Positions 52,596 to 62,046 of a stretch of 64,000 bases of DNA are shown here, in pieces. The translations under genes were made by a program, and so were the position numbers. The stretch is from an uncultured Prevotella sp. Lineage in GTDB: Bacteria > Bacteroidota > Bacteroidia > Bacteroidales > Bacteroidaceae. The notes beneath the pieces are model-generated. The model was not told where the DNA came from. It saw only the letters and a program-made list of their open reading frames with translations, and searched no databases. The stretch's first letter is position 1; the number at the start of each line of letters is the position of its first letter. The DNA lies in assembly GCA_900316295.1 (NCBI GenBank), contig ONCJ01000001.1, positions 124,001 to 188,000 of the forward strand, written 5' to 3'.

Positions 52596-52677
52596 GCGCC
52601 TGTGGCGGAATTGGTAGACGCGCTAGACTTAGGATCTAGTGTCTCGCGACGTGCAGGTTCGAGTCCTGTCAGGCGCA
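52596..52677 (+). tRNA. tRNA-Leu (anticodon TAG)
   Basis: Acceptor stem GCGCCTG (52596-52602) pairs with CAGGCGC (52670-52676), discriminator A at 52677. The anticodon stem CTAGA/TCTAG encloses the loop CTTAGGA, giving TAG. The long variable arm after it and the T-arm GCAGG-TTCGAGT-CCTGT are as in Leu tRNAs. CCA is not encoded. A perfect promoter lies 12 bp upstream. Confidence 0.95.
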
Positions 52678-52689
52678 CACTTTTTCTTT

Positions 52690-52770
52690 TACCACGAATT
52701 ACTCGAATTTCACGAATTGTGATATTTCACAATTTGACAATATCCAATTTTTACCGCGGATTTCACGACT
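52690..52770. repeat. ACCACGAATT/CGCGGATT-type intergenic repeat
   Basis: Units of CACGAATTACTCGAATTTC and TTTTACCGCGGATTTCACG fill much of the gap after tRNA-Leu. They resemble the element at 10444-10468. Confidence 0.5.
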
Positions 52771-52816
52771 TTCTCTGTTTGTTTCGTTGAAAGAAAAGGG
52801 CTGTTGGTTGATTGTT

Positions 52817-52848
52817 TTTGTTTGTAATTAAACTTTCGGATAACTTTG
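52817..52848 (+). promoter_or_regulatory. Promoter of the beta-helix lipoprotein gene
   Basis: TTTG (52817-52820), a 20-bp spacer and TAACTTTG (52841-52848); the ATG is 55 bp downstream. Confidence 0.75.
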
Positions 52849-52903
52849 CAGAAAAGAAAACGAGAACAAACAAGAATGTATAACCAACAAAAACTGTAAA
52901 CGT

Positions 52904-54715
52904 ATGAAAAAGTATCTTGGTTTTTTCGCGGCAATTATTGCATTGTCAATGTTTTGCATAGCATGTTCATCTGACGACGACCTCTCGAGTGAGAGTGTTA
53001 TTCCTTCAGGTGGTGATTCCGATGGAGGCAGTTCCGTGACTCCTTCGACCAATAGTGAACTATTGTCTTTCTCCATCGCTATTGACAAGACGACCGCAGA
53101 GCCTTCGTCTACCGCTTCGGCACTGTACCCTGAGAGTGGCGACGCTCCAAGTGCAAACAGCTTTGGCACTACTGTGAACATCGACATGTCGAACCCTACC
53201 GACCCAGGCGTGACGGGTGTGACGGTGACCGTCGACGGCAATAACGTTGTGACTGATCATGGCAATACTGAGGGTGTCTGCTATGTTGTGACGGGAACGA
53301 CCAGCAATGGATCATTGCAAATAAATGGTAACACAAAATTCAAACTGCAACTCAACAACGCCACCATCACCAACCAGACTACCACAGCTATCGACCTGGA
53401 GAGCAAGCAGAGCGCTTACGTGGAACTGGTGGGCACCAACAAGGTAACCGACGGAACCACCGAGGATCATAAGGGTGCAATATTCAGCAAGGGTAAGCTC
53501 TTCATCTCGGGTACTGGTTCGCTGGATGTATATGGTACCTACAAAAACGGTATTCACGGCAAGAGCAACGTGGTGATAGAGAAGGGAGTGAACCTGTATG
53601 TGAAGTCGACCGCTAACAATGGTATCAAGGGTGGCGATGACATATATATAAATGGTGGTATCATCAACGTGGAGGTGTCAGCAGACGCTGGCAAGGCTAT
53701 CAATGGTGACGCAAGCGTATACATCAACGGCGGTAGGACCACAACGATAGCTACAGGTAACGGCACATGGGAAGAGGATGAGACTCTGACATACGGCGGC
53801 GACACAAAGGCAGCAGCTGGCGTGGGATGTGACGACACGTTCCACATGAATGACGGCGAACTATATGCTAAGGCTACTGGTAGCGGAGGTAAGGGTATCA
53901 AGGCTGACGTGGCAGCGGAGATCAACGGCGGAAAGATACGCATCATCACCACTGGCGGACTCTATTACAATAATGGTCAAGGCAGCGAGAGCCACAACTA
54001 TAATGGCAACACCGACAATCTGCCTAACGCCTACACATCGTCGCCAAAGGGTATGAAGATTGGAACAAAGGACGATGAGGGCAACACCTCTGGTGAGATG
54101 ACCATCACGGGCGGCGACATCATGGTGCGCACGAGTGGTACCAATGCTGAGGGTATAGAAAGCAAGGGTACGCTCAACATCATCGGTGGTACGGTGATGA
54201 TCTATGCCTACGACGACGGCATCAACTCTACAAGCGACCTCACCATCAATGGCGGTACGGTGATGACGGTATCAAAGACCAATGACGGTATCGACTCTAA
54301 TGGCAACCTGATCATCCAGAGCGGTACGCTCGTAGCCATAGGTAGCGGCGGTGCAGAGGCAGGCATCGACTGCGATGAGAGCCACTACATGTCAATACAG
54401 GGCGGAACAGTATTTGGCATAGGCGGCAGAGTGGACGTAAAGTTCAACAACTGCTCACAAGCCTTCGCCGTGACATCGGGTTCGGCATCAGCCAATGCAA
54501 CAATAAAGGTGATGAATGGTTCTACCACTCTTGGCACTACAGCTATGGGACCCGTAAGCTATAATAACGGAACTATACTCGTCAGTGCTCCAGGTATGAG
54601 TAGCGGCAAGAGCTATACCCTGAACATCGGATCTAACAGCACCACCATCTCTGGCGTAACCAGCTATAGCGGCGGCGGCATGGGACCTGGCGGCGGCGGC
54701 ATGGGACCGAGATAA
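52904..54715 (+). CDS. Cthe_2159-type beta-helix carbohydrate-binding lipoprotein
   Basis: 603 residues. Lipobox MFCIACSSDDD (Cys21), a Ser/Gly/Asp linker, then from about residue 100 a right-handed beta-helix of repeated NGG turns (IYINGGIINVEVSADAGKA, LTINGGTVMTVS, IDSNGNLIIQSGT). This is the pattern of the Cthe_2159 family, calcium-dependent polygalacturonate- and cellulose-binding proteins. The C-terminus is a Gly/Met/Pro tail (GGGMGPGGGGMGPR). It is probably surface-exposed and binds acidic polysaccharide. The LytS/LytTR pair follows on the same strand after 104 bp. Confidence 0.85.
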   Translation: MKKYLGFFAAIIALSMFCIACSSDDDLSSESVIPSGGDSDGGSSVTPSTNSELLSFSIAIDKTTAEPSSTASALYPESGDAPSANSFGTTVNIDMSNPTDPGVTGVTVTVDGNNVVTDHGNTEGVCYVVTGTTSNGSLQINGNTKFKLQLNNATITNQTTTAIDLESKQSAYVELVGTNKVTDGTTEDHKGAIFSKGKLFISGTGSLDVYGTYKNGIHGKSNVVIEKGVNLYVKSTANNGIKGGDDIYINGGIINVEVSADAGKAINGDASVYINGGRTTTIATGNGTWEEDETLTYGGDTKAAAGVGCDDTFHMNDGELYAKATGSGGKGIKADVAAEINGGKIRIITTGGLYYNNGQGSESHNYNGNTDNLPNAYTSSPKGMKIGTKDDEGNTSGEMTITGGDIMVRTSGTNAEGIESKGTLNIIGGTVMIYAYDDGINSTSDLTINGGTVMTVSKTNDGIDSNGNLIIQSGTLVAIGSGGAEAGIDCDESHYMSIQGGTVFGIGGRVDVKFNNCSQAFAVTSGSASANATIKVMNGSTTLGTTAMGPVSYNNGTILVSAPGMSSGKSYTLNIGSNSTTISGVTSYSGGGMGPGGGGMGPR

Positions 54716-54726
54716 TATCAGAGTGG

Positions 54727-54753
54727 AGAAGTGAGAGGTCTTCTCTCACTTCT
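54727..54753. terminator. 11-bp-stem hairpin after the beta-helix gene
   Basis: AGAAGTGAGAG (54727-54737) pairs with CTCTCACTTCT (54743-54753), loop GTCTT, 12 bp after the stop. There is no T run, so termination is only likely. It is made of the GTGAGAAG repeat type. Confidence 0.5.
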
Positions 54754-54819
54754 TCTCACTCACCACTAAAATAATACCAATATTTCATACGTTATACATA
54801 CACAACAGAACAGTCGCTT

Positions 54820-55989
54820 ATGACAGAATTTCTACGCAAACAACAGGAAAACATAATTTACCTGCTCATCTTCGCCCTCCTATTTGCCGCACCGATACTC
54901 AGCCTGTATGTACGGTCGGTCAATGACGACATACCATTCCATTGGGACGAGGTGATAGATGTATGGAAGATACTGACGGTATATGTGATCATCTTTGCCA
55001 TTCACAATTTCCTGTTGGCTCCGATGCTGATATATAAGAACAGGAAAGCGCTCTATTTCACTATCGTAGCCCTGCTCCTCTCGGCATTCATCGTACTGCA
55101 ATGTACCTCCCGGCCCGACTTCAAACACCCGATGGCTAAGGAGATACACGGTCCCGTACCGCCCGAGTTTCGGGATGACAACATCAAGCAGGGCGAACCA
55201 GGCAAGCATCGTCCGCATCATCGTCCGCACGGTCACAGACCACCCATAGTGCTTGGTCAGGCTGATGTCATCAGCACCGTCATACTGGTCTTCATGCTCG
55301 GAATGAACCTCGGGGTGAAATACTACTTCCGTAGCGAACGCAGCCGTAAACGAATGGAGCAGCTGGAACACGAGAACCTGACCCACCAGCTGGAGTATCT
55401 GAAGTTCCAGATCAACCCACACTTCTTCATGAACACCCTGAACAATATACATGCACTGGTAGACATCGACCCTGAGAAGGCAAAAAACAGTATCATACTG
55501 CTCTCGAAGATGATGCGCTACATATTGTACGAGGGCGACAAGAACACGATCCCACTACAACGGGAGGTGGCATTCATAGAAAACTACATAGCCCTGATGC
55601 GTATGCGGTACACCGACAAGGTAAGTATCAACGTAGACATGCCGAAGGGAATCGTTGGAGCAAAGGATCAAGGAAGTGAGAGAGCTAATGAGGAATGGGA
55701 GATCCCGCCACTACTGCTCATCACCTTCGTAGAGAATGCCTTCAAACACGGAGTGAGCTACCGACAGGAGTCGTTTATCGACCTATATATAGGCATAGAA
55801 GACGGTCAGCTCATATTCAGATGTAGAAACAGCAAGGCACAGGAGGCCAATCAGGAGAAGGGCGGTGTGGGACTTACGAACGTCAAGAAACGCCTCGACC
55901 TTATATACGGAACCGACTACACCCTGAACATTAAGGACGACGACACATACAGTGTAGACCTAAGAATAAACAAAAATAGCACACCATGA
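54820..55989 (+). CDS. LytS-type sensor histidine kinase
   Basis: 389 residues. Four to five membrane helices lie at the N-terminus (IIYLLIFALLFAAPILSLYV, ILTVYVIIFAIHNFLLAPML) with a His/Pro-rich cytoplasmic or periplasmic loop between (KHRPHHRPHGHRPP). The His kinase block FQINPHFFMNTLNNIHALVD carries the phospho-His (about 201). The ATPase part is short (LLLITFVENAFKHGVS, GVGLTNVKKRLDL). It overlaps the regulator gene by 4 bp. The His-rich loop may sense metal. Confidence 0.92.
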   Translation: MTEFLRKQQENIIYLLIFALLFAAPILSLYVRSVNDDIPFHWDEVIDVWKILTVYVIIFAIHNFLLAPMLIYKNRKALYFTIVALLLSAFIVLQCTSRPDFKHPMAKEIHGPVPPEFRDDNIKQGEPGKHRPHHRPHGHRPPIVLGQADVISTVILVFMLGMNLGVKYYFRSERSRKRMEQLEHENLTHQLEYLKFQINPHFFMNTLNNIHALVDIDPEKAKNSIILLSKMMRYILYEGDKNTIPLQREVAFIENYIALMRMRYTDKVSINVDMPKGIVGAKDQGSERANEEWEIPPLLLITFVENAFKHGVSYRQESFIDLYIGIEDGQLIFRCRNSKAQEANQEKGGVGLTNVKKRLDLIYGTDYTLNIKDDDTYSVDLRINKNSTP

Positions 55990-56705
55990 TTAGAACAATT
56001 GCCATCGACGACGAGCCTTTAGCTCTGCAACAGCTAGTCACATACATAAGAAAGGTACCGTTTCTTGAGCTCGTAGCCGAATGTCAGAGCGCCATCGACG
56101 CCCAGAAGGTACTGGAACAGGAAGTCATCGACGTGATGTTTATAGACATCAACATGCCCGACCTCAATGGTCTCGACTTCGTGCGCACACTGGCAGCGCC
56201 ACCACTCGTGGTATTTACCACCGCTTACAGCGAATATGCACTGGAAGGCTACAAGGTAAATGCCGTCGACTACCTGCTCAAGCCCTTCGGCATGGACGAG
56301 TTCATGAGAGCCGCCAACAAGGTGAAGCAACAATATGACCTCACCCACACGGCAGAGGTATCGAGGGTAGACGACAACGATGCGATATTCCTGAAGACAG
56401 AACACCGCATCGTGCGCATTAACGTGACTAACATTCGGTATATAGAGGGTATGAGCGAATATCTGAAGATATACCTCAAGGAGGGCAAGCCTCTCGTGGT
56501 GCTCCTATCAATGAAGAAGATGGAGGAGCGCCTCTCCTCCACCAACTTTATGCGTATACACCGCTCTTATATTATCAACCTTAACGAGATACAGGAGGTG
56601 AACAAGAACAGGGTCATACTCGATCAAGACACCTACCTACCCATCGGCGACCTGTATCGCGATCAACTCAACAGATATATTGAGTCCAAGTTCTTAGGAA
56701 AATAG
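55986..56705 (+). CDS. LytTR-family response regulator
   Basis: 239 residues. Receiver domain with IAIDDEPLAL at the start and phospho-acceptor Asp54 in MFIDINMPDLNG, then a LytTR DNA-binding domain (IRYIEGMSEYLKIYL, FMRIHRSYIINLNEI). It is the partner of the kinase directly upstream. LytTR proteins bind repeated 9-10 bp sites in target promoters. The target here is not known; the beta-helix gene upstream is a candidate. Confidence 0.94.
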   Translation: MIRTIAIDDEPLALQQLVTYIRKVPFLELVAECQSAIDAQKVLEQEVIDVMFIDINMPDLNGLDFVRTLAAPPLVVFTTAYSEYALEGYKVNAVDYLLKPFGMDEFMRAANKVKQQYDLTHTAEVSRVDDNDAIFLKTEHRIVRINVTNIRYIEGMSEYLKIYLKEGKPLVVLLSMKKMEERLSSTNFMRIHRSYIINLNEIQEVNKNRVILDQDTYLPIGDLYRDQLNRYIESKFLGK

Positions 56706-56741
56706 CATTTCTCATCTCATCACATCACTCCCTTCCCTTTC

Positions 56742-56792
56742 TTTGCAAGCAAAGCGAACAAGTTCGAGCGAGGAGGGGGCGGGGGTAGGCTC
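56742..56792. repeat. Double-hairpin repeat with compensatory changes, copy 2
   Basis: TTTGC-AA-GCAAA (56742-56753) and CGAAC-AA-GTTCG (56755-56766), followed by a G-rich tail. Copy 1 at 29794-29819 has CGAGC-AAA-GCTCG: the middle base pair changed while pairing was kept. Confidence 0.7.
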
Positions 56793-56794
56793 TT

Positions 56795-57190
56795 TTATTT
56801 CCTGTTCTTCTTATAGTAATTCACTGCCGCCTTCACGTTGGCTATCACGGCATCAGAAGAATAGGTGGCACCCGTCACACCATCTATCTTTGTCTTCTCC
56901 ACCTTACTTGTCTTCATGCCCGCATACTTTGGCAGCAAGGTCTTCTTGACCATAGCAAAATATTTCGGTGTCTCATGATTCTTCAGCGGTACTATCTTCA
57001 CTATCCTGTTGTTCTTGATATGTACCTCGAGTGGAGTCTTGCCCCTGTAGCCCTCGGCGCTGCTCAGGGTCGTCGTGTTCACCACATACGTGCCGTCGGT
57101 CTGCTTGGTCATTACGCCAGAGTATATGCCAGCAGCAGTTGTTGTCAAAAGCACTACGGCTATTGCCGAACTGATAAAAAATGTCCTCAT
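56795..57190 (-). CDS. Exported FMN-binding domain protein
   Basis: 131 residues from the ATG at 57190; a promoter (57218-57225) lies inside the longer open frame, which rules out its upstream start. Signal-anchor helix FFISSAIAVVLLTTTAAGIY. The FMN_bind motif is KIDGVTGATYSSDAV; the Thr in this motif takes FMN covalently in RnfG/NqrC-type proteins. The domain is small and alone, as in periplasmic electron-transfer modules. No Rnf or Nqr gene is adjacent. The gene is convergent with the LytTR regulator and divergent from the di-cysteine repeat protein. Confidence 0.85.
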   Translation of the reverse strand: MRTFFISSAIAVVLLTTTAAGIYSGVMTKQTDGTYVVNTTTLSSAEGYRGKTPLEVHIKNNRIVKIVPLKNHETPKYFAMVKKTLLPKYAGMKTSKVEKTKIDGVTGATYSSDAVIANVKAAVNYYKKNRK

Positions 57191-57217
57191 AGTTACTGAT
57201 TTTTTGAAATTCGCATA

Positions 57218-57225
57218 CAAAGGTA
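57218..57225 (-). promoter_or_regulatory. -7 box TACCTTTG of the FMN-binding protein gene
   Basis: A perfect -7 match on the minus strand, 27 bp before the ATG at 57190; it fixes the start choice. Confidence 0.65.
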
Positions 57226-57393
57226 ATGAATTTTCGAAAATTATTTTCACTGAAAAAACAAGTTTTTTTGCTGAAGAAACAGCGATATTCACAGAAAAAA
57301 CGGACACTCGCCTTAAACCTTCTGCCCCTTTTTGCCATCAAAAATGCAGAAAGACGAAACAGTAAATTCAGAATAATAACAACAAAAAAGAGA

Positions 57394-57987
57394 ATGATTA
57401 TGAAAAAATTTATGATGACTATGATTGCTGCACTCTGTATGAGTAGCGCCTTCGCTTTCAACCAAGGACCAAAGACACTGACACCAGCCGAGAAGACCGA
57501 CATGATGGCTAAGGAACTGAACCTCACCAAGAAACAACAAACCAAAGTGTTGGCTCTCAACGAGAAATATGCCGACCTATTTCAAAGACCTGCCCATCAT
57601 GGTCGCCATCACATGAAGGACGGCAAGTGTCCTAAGCAGCAGATGGAGGGATGCAAGAAAGATGTAGAGAAGAAAGAATGCTGCAAGAAAGACGCTGCCG
57701 AGAAGAAAGAATGTTGCAAGAAAGACGCTGCCGAGAAGAAAGAATGTTGCAAAAAGGAAGCTGGCGAGAAGAAGGACTGCTGCAAGAAGAAGATGGGCGG
57801 CAAGAGAGAGATAACTCCTGAGCAGAAAGCCAAGATGGAGCAGATGCACCAGAAGCGTGAGGCATACGACAAGGAGCTCGAGTCTATTCTGACCAAGAAG
57901 CAATTCCAACAGTATCAGGAGAACAAGGCTAAGCATCATGGTCGTCATGGTCATCATGGCAAACCACACGACAAGCCTGCTGAGTAA
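57394..57987 (+). CDS. Secreted DUF4890-like protein with di-cysteine repeats
   Basis: 197 residues from 57394 (or 57400); upstream codons are translated repeat text. Signal peptide MKKFMMTMIAALCMSSAFA. The mature part has a Spy/CpxP-like helical start (MAKELNLTKKQQTKVLALNE), a His-rich patch (HHGRHHMKDGKC), then about four copies of an 11-residue unit, KKECCKKDAAE, and a second helical part (ITPEQKAKMEQMHQKREAYD) ending in His/Gly-rich HHGRHGHHGKPH. Paired Cys and His patches suggest binding of a soft metal in the periplasm. The repeat number probably varies between strains. A terminator follows. Confidence 0.75.
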   Translation: MIMKKFMMTMIAALCMSSAFAFNQGPKTLTPAEKTDMMAKELNLTKKQQTKVLALNEKYADLFQRPAHHGRHHMKDGKCPKQQMEGCKKDVEKKECCKKDAAEKKECCKKDAAEKKECCKKEAGEKKDCCKKKMGGKREITPEQKAKMEQMHQKREAYDKELESILTKKQFQQYQENKAKHHGRHGHHGKPHDKPAE

Positions 57988-58014
57988 GAAAAAGATGACT
58001 GAATGAATAATAAT

Positions 58015-58048
58015 AAGAGGCACACCGATAATGGTATGCCTCTTTTTC
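58015..58048 (+). terminator. Terminator after the di-cysteine repeat gene
   Basis: AAGAGGCA (58015-58022) and TGCCTCTT (58037-58044) with an inner ACC/GGT pair, then a T run. It also faces the asd gene end and may work in both directions. Confidence 0.85.
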
Positions 58049-58077
58049 TATAAACATCCCCTAAGAGAGAAGTTTAC

Positions 58078-59091
58078 TTACCCAATATTACCTATCTTAT
58101 ACAAGTATTCAGCTATCTGTACGGCATTGAGAGCCGCACCCTTGCGTATCTGGTCACCCGTGAGCCACAGCGTGATACCGTTATCGTTGGCAAGGTCTTG
58201 ACGTACACGACCAACATATACATCATCCTTACCAGCTGACTCTAACGGCATAGGGTAGACATAGTTCTGAGGATCATCGACGAGAGTCACGCCAGGAGCT
58301 GACTCCAGCGCCTTGCGTACCTGCTCCACGGTGAGAGGCTGCTCGGTCTCTACCCATACCGACTCAGAGTGAGAGCGAAGCGAGCTGACACGCACGCAGG
58401 TAGCACTTGTACGTACGTCTGAGTGCATTATTTTCTGTGTCTCGTTATACATCTTCATCTCCTCCTTTGTGTAGTCGTTCTCCGTCATCACGTCAATCTG
58501 CGGTATGACGTTGTATGCCAACTGATGTGGGAACTTCTTGATGGTCTTCACCTCGCCCGTTTCTACAAGCTCCTTATACTGCTGCTGCAGCTCAGCCATA
58601 GCCACCGCACCTGCACCGCTGGCACTTTGGTATGAAGATATGTGCACTCTGCGGATGTGACTCAGGTTCTCTATCGGCTTCAATACCACAACCATCATTA
58701 TTGTCGTACAGTTAGGATTGGCAATGATACCGCGCGGACGGTTGAGTGCGTCCTCGGCGTTCACCTCAGGCACCACCAGCGGCACATCCTTATCCATACG
58801 GAAGGCGCTGGAGTTGTCAATCATCACCGCTCCATACTTAGTAATGGTGTCGGCAAAGTCCTTCGATGTACCACCACCCGCAGAAACGAATGCCACATCG
58901 ATATCCTTAAAGTCGTCGTTGTGTTGTAAGAGTTTCACCTCATAGTCCTTACCCTTGAAGTTATACTTGCGACCTGCTGAACGCTCTGAGCCAAATAATA
59001 CCAACTCGTCAATGGGGAAATCTCTCTGTGCCAAGATGCGCAGGAACTCCTGACCTACAGCACCGCTGGCACCAACAATTGCTACTTTCAT
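58078..59091 (-). CDS. asd: Aspartate-semialdehyde dehydrogenase
   Basis: 337 residues. It reduces aspartyl phosphate to aspartate semialdehyde, the branch point to lysine/DAP, threonine and methionine. NADPH turn [11 protein letters not shown] (6-16), catalytic Cys128 in [11 protein letters not shown], and a His in [15 protein letters not shown] (about 242). The length is normal. Its product feeds the diaminopimelate route in which ddh (512-1411) acts. A TAATTTTG promoter box lies 29 bp upstream. Confidence 0.96.
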   Translation of the reverse strand: MKVAIVGASGAVGQEFLRILAQRDFPIDELVLFGSERSAGRKYNFKGKDYEVKLLQHNDDFKDIDVAFVSAGGGTSKDFADTITKYGAVMIDNSSAFRMDKDVPLVVPEVNAEDALNRPRGIIANPNCTTIMMVVVLKPIENLSHIRRVHISSYQSASGAGAVAMAELQQQYKELVETGEVKTIKKFPHQLAYNVIPQIDVMTENDYTKEEMKMYNETQKIMHSDVRTSATCVRVSSLRSHSESVWVETEQPLTVEQVRKALESAPGVTLVDDPQNYVYPMPLESAGKDDVYVGRVRQDLANDNGITLWLTGDQIRKGAALNAVQIAEYLYKIGNIG

Positions 59092-59119
59092 TTTTACCTT
59101 AAATTTAGAATTTACGGTG

Positions 59120-59178
59120 CAAAATTACACATTTTCATCCAAATAGGGTAAGGATTGATGTTTTTTTTCGTAATTTTG
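59120..59178. promoter_or_regulatory. Divergent -7 boxes between asd and the antiporter gene
   Basis: TAATTTTG on the minus strand (59120-59127) serves asd; TAATTTTG on the plus strand (59171-59178) serves the antiporter and lies 18 bp before its ATG at 59197. -33 elements are weak. Confidence 0.6.
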
Positions 59179-59196
59179 CAGACAAACAATAGGCTC

Positions 59197-61323
59197 ATGT
59201 TCAATTTGTCACAATATTTTCCCATCACCGACCCCACTCTTATATTCTTTGTGGTGCTGATGATAATCTTGTTTGCACCTATCGTGATGGGCCGATTGCG
59301 TATTCCGCATATTATAGGAATGGTATTGGCAGGCGTGTTCGTCGGACAATACGGACTGAACATTCTGGAGCGCGACGCCTCATTCGAGATATTCGGAAAG
59401 GTGGGACTATATTATATAATGTTCCTCGCAGGACTGGAGATGGACATGGAGGGACTGAAGAAGAACAAGGAGCGCATACTGGTATTCGGACTGCTAACCT
59501 TTGCTGTACCGCTACTGATGACATGGATCATGGGGGTAGCTCTGCTCGACTACACATCGCTGACGGCTCTGACGCTGGGCTGTCTGATGGCTTCCAACAC
59601 GCTCATAGCCTACCCCATAGTGGGCAGATACGGTCTCCAACGTCATGCCACATCTACCCTGAGTGTAGGTTCGTCAATGTTCTCACTGCTAATCTGTCTC
59701 ATTACGCTGGCTGCCATCGTCAACTCTGTGAAGGGTAGCGGAGGCTTTTTGTTCTGGCTATGGTTTGTGGCGAGGCTCCTGCTGTTTTGTATGACCATGG
59801 TGATACTCATTCCGAGGCTGACGCGCTGGTTTCTGCGCCGATATTCCGACTCCGTGATGCAGTTCATCTTCGTCATGGCGATCATGTTTATTAGCGCTGT
59901 CTTCTCCGACTTCATTGGGTTAGAAGGCATCTTTGGTGCATTCCTTGCTGGACTCATCATGAACCGCTACATACCCCAGGTGTCACCACTGATGAACAGA
60001 CTGGAGTTTACGGGTAATGCCATCTTCATACCCTATTTCCTCATCGGTGTGGGCATGCTCATCAATCTGCAGCTACTCTTCTCAGGAGGCAACATCATTT
60101 GGGTAGTAATATGCATCGTGCTCTTCGGTACCCTGGGCAAGGCTGCAGCAGCTTATTTGTCGGCATACATCTTCAAGGCACCAAGGATCTGGGGACACAT
60201 GATGTTCGGTCTCACCTCAGCACATGCCGCGGGAGCCATCGCCATGGTCATGGTGGGCTACAATCTGGAGGTGACACCAGGCAAGACGCTCTTCAACGAC
60301 GAGATACTCAATGGCGTGGTGATCATGATTCTCTGCACATGTGTCATCTCTACATTAGTTACCGAGGCCTCAGCACGACACATCCGACTCAACGACAAGG
60401 CCATGCAGCACGACCATAACCTGCAGGCTGACGACGAGAAAATTCTCATTCCCGTAAAATATCCGGAATATGCCGACAACCTGCTCTCCATGGCAATGAT
60501 GATGCGCAACACACGACTCAACCGCGGACTGGTGGCGCTGAATGTGGTATACGACGACGTCAATGTCGGCAAACATCAGGAGGAGGGACGTCAGCTACTC
60601 AGGCACCTGCAACAGGTGGCAAGCGCTGTCGACGTGCCCATGCAGACACAGGTGCGCATCGCCGCTAACATAGCTAACGGCATCAAGCACGCCTTCAAGG
60701 AGTTCCAGGCATCAGAGATTATCATGGGACTGCACTTCCACAAGGAGATATCCACCAAGTTCTGGGGACAATTCACCCAAAGCCTATACAACGGCATGAG
60801 CCGACAAATCATGATAGCACGTATCATGCAGCCACTCAACACCATACGCCGCATACAGGTAGTAGTGCCCTCGCGCGCTGAGTACGAGCCAGGGTTCTAT
60901 CGCTGGCTGGAACGACTGGCTCGCATGGCTGGTAACCTCGACTGCCGCATACAGTTTCATGGCAGGCAAGAGAGCCTCAACCTCATCGGAGAATACCTGC
61001 AGAACCGCCATCCCAGTGTCAGGAGCGAGCTCACCTTCATGGGTCACTGGAACGAGCTGCCCGAGCTGGCAGCACAAATCAGCGAGGACCACATGTTCGT
61101 TGTCGTCACAGCCCGCAAGGGTACGGTGTCCTACAAGAACGCTCTCGAACGACTGCCCGACGAGATTAACAAGTATTTCAACGGCAAGACGCTCATGATT
61201 GTCTTCCCCGACCAATATGGAGCTTCCGACGACACCATGACCTTCGCCCAGCCTCAGCATACCGAGGAGCGATCAGCTTACGATGCCGTGATAGAATGGG
61301 CTCAGAAGAAGGTGAAGAAGTGA
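59197..61323 (+). CDS. CPA2-family cation:proton antiporter with C-terminal USP-like domain
   Basis: 708 residues from the ATG at 59197; the frame opens at 59155 but the promoter lies in between. About 12 membrane helices come first (IPHIIGMVLAGVFVGQYGL, FLAGLEMDMEGLK, SNTLIAYPIVGRYG), with the family's conserved acidic region at FSDFIGLEGIFGAFLAGLIM. The last 280 residues are a cytoplasmic universal-stress-like domain pair (ILIPVKYPEYADNLLSMAM, IIMGLHFHKEIS). CPA2 antiporters exchange K+ or Na+ for H+. No KefB/C-type KTN domain is present. Confidence 0.9.
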   Translation: MFNLSQYFPITDPTLIFFVVLMIILFAPIVMGRLRIPHIIGMVLAGVFVGQYGLNILERDASFEIFGKVGLYYIMFLAGLEMDMEGLKKNKERILVFGLLTFAVPLLMTWIMGVALLDYTSLTALTLGCLMASNTLIAYPIVGRYGLQRHATSTLSVGSSMFSLLICLITLAAIVNSVKGSGGFLFWLWFVARLLLFCMTMVILIPRLTRWFLRRYSDSVMQFIFVMAIMFISAVFSDFIGLEGIFGAFLAGLIMNRYIPQVSPLMNRLEFTGNAIFIPYFLIGVGMLINLQLLFSGGNIIWVVICIVLFGTLGKAAAAYLSAYIFKAPRIWGHMMFGLTSAHAAGAIAMVMVGYNLEVTPGKTLFNDEILNGVVIMILCTCVISTLVTEASARHIRLNDKAMQHDHNLQADDEKILIPVKYPEYADNLLSMAMMMRNTRLNRGLVALNVVYDDVNVGKHQEEGRQLLRHLQQVASAVDVPMQTQVRIAANIANGIKHAFKEFQASEIIMGLHFHKEISTKFWGQFTQSLYNGMSRQIMIARIMQPLNTIRRIQVVVPSRAEYEPGFYRWLERLARMAGNLDCRIQFHGRQESLNLIGEYLQNRHPSVRSELTFMGHWNELPELAAQISEDHMFVVVTARKGTVSYKNALERLPDEINKYFNGKTLMIVFPDQYGASDDTMTFAQPQHTEERSAYDAVIEWAQKKVKK

Positions 61324-61354
61324 GATTTGAAGAAATGAAGAACTTTCAAATACT

Positions 61355-62008
61355 ATGATAAAAATACAGAATATAACTAAGAGCTTTGGCACCCTGCAGG
61401 TACTCAAAGGCATCAGCCTGGAGATAGACAAAGGCGAGGTGGTAAGCATCGTTGGTCCAAGCGGAGCTGGCAAGACAACACTCTTGCAAATCATCGGCAC
61501 CCTCGACCAGCCCGACAGCGGCTCTGTCATCATTGACGACATCGACGTGACACGGCTCCGAGGCAAGCGGCTCTCAGCTTTCCGCAATCAGGAGTTGGGC
61601 TTCGTCTTCCAGTTCCACCAGCTGCTGCCCGAGTTCACTGCCATTGAGAACATCATGATCCCAGCCCTCATAGCAGGGACGAGTCGCAAGGAAGCCCGAC
61701 AGAGAGCCGAAGAGCTACTACTGTTCATGGGACTGGCTGACCGCGCCCAGCACAAGCCCAACCAGCTATCGGGCGGTGAGCGTCAGCGCATAGCCGTGGC
61801 ACGAGCACTCATCAACAACCCCTCTGTCATCCTCGCCGATGAGCCCTCTGGCAGCCTCGACAGTAAGAACAAGCAAGAACTCCACCAGCTCTTCTTCGAC
61901 CTACGCGACAAGTTCGGACAGACATTCATCATCGTCACCCATGACGAGACCCTTGCCAACATCACTGACCGCACCATACACCTCAAGGACGGAGAGGTAA
62001 GTACGTAA
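61355..62008 (+). CDS. lolD: LolD/MacB-type ABC transporter ATP-binding protein
   Basis: 217 residues. Walker [13 protein letters not shown]-loop [14 protein letters not shown], signature [17 protein letters not shown], Walker [13 protein letters not shown], and His in IVTHDETLA. This is the ATPase form used by LolCDE lipoprotein export and MacB-like efflux. The permease genes are not adjacent, so its partner is unknown; the symbol is tentative. It lies 31 bp after the antiporter and 38 bp before the CvfB-like gene. Confidence 0.88.
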   Translation: MIKIQNITKSFGTLQVLKGISLEIDKGEVVSIVGPSGAGKTTLLQIIGTLDQPDSGSVIIDDIDVTRLRGKRLSAFRNQELGFVFQFHQLLPEFTAIENIMIPALIAGTSRKEARQRAEELLLFMGLADRAQHKPNQLSGGERQRIAVARALINNPSVILADEPSGSLDSKNKQELHQLFFDLRDKFGQTFIIVTHDETLANITDRTIHLKDGEVST

Positions 62009-62046
62009 GAACTGAAGAATTAAAGAATTGAAGACATTCCACCTTT

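Noticed and set aside
52417-52617. 66-codon frame over the tRNA-Leu promoter
   Set aside because: It only translates the 75-bp tandem duplication twice and runs into the tRNA gene.
49869-52677. Integrative element inserted at tRNA-Leu
   Set aside because: The AT-rich cassette is on the 5' side of the tRNA, no integrase is present and I see no second copy of the tRNA 3' end.
57577-58023. Leu-rich frames opposite the di-cysteine repeat gene
   Set aside because: They are the antisense of Lys/Cys repeat codons (AAG/TGC); composition explains them.
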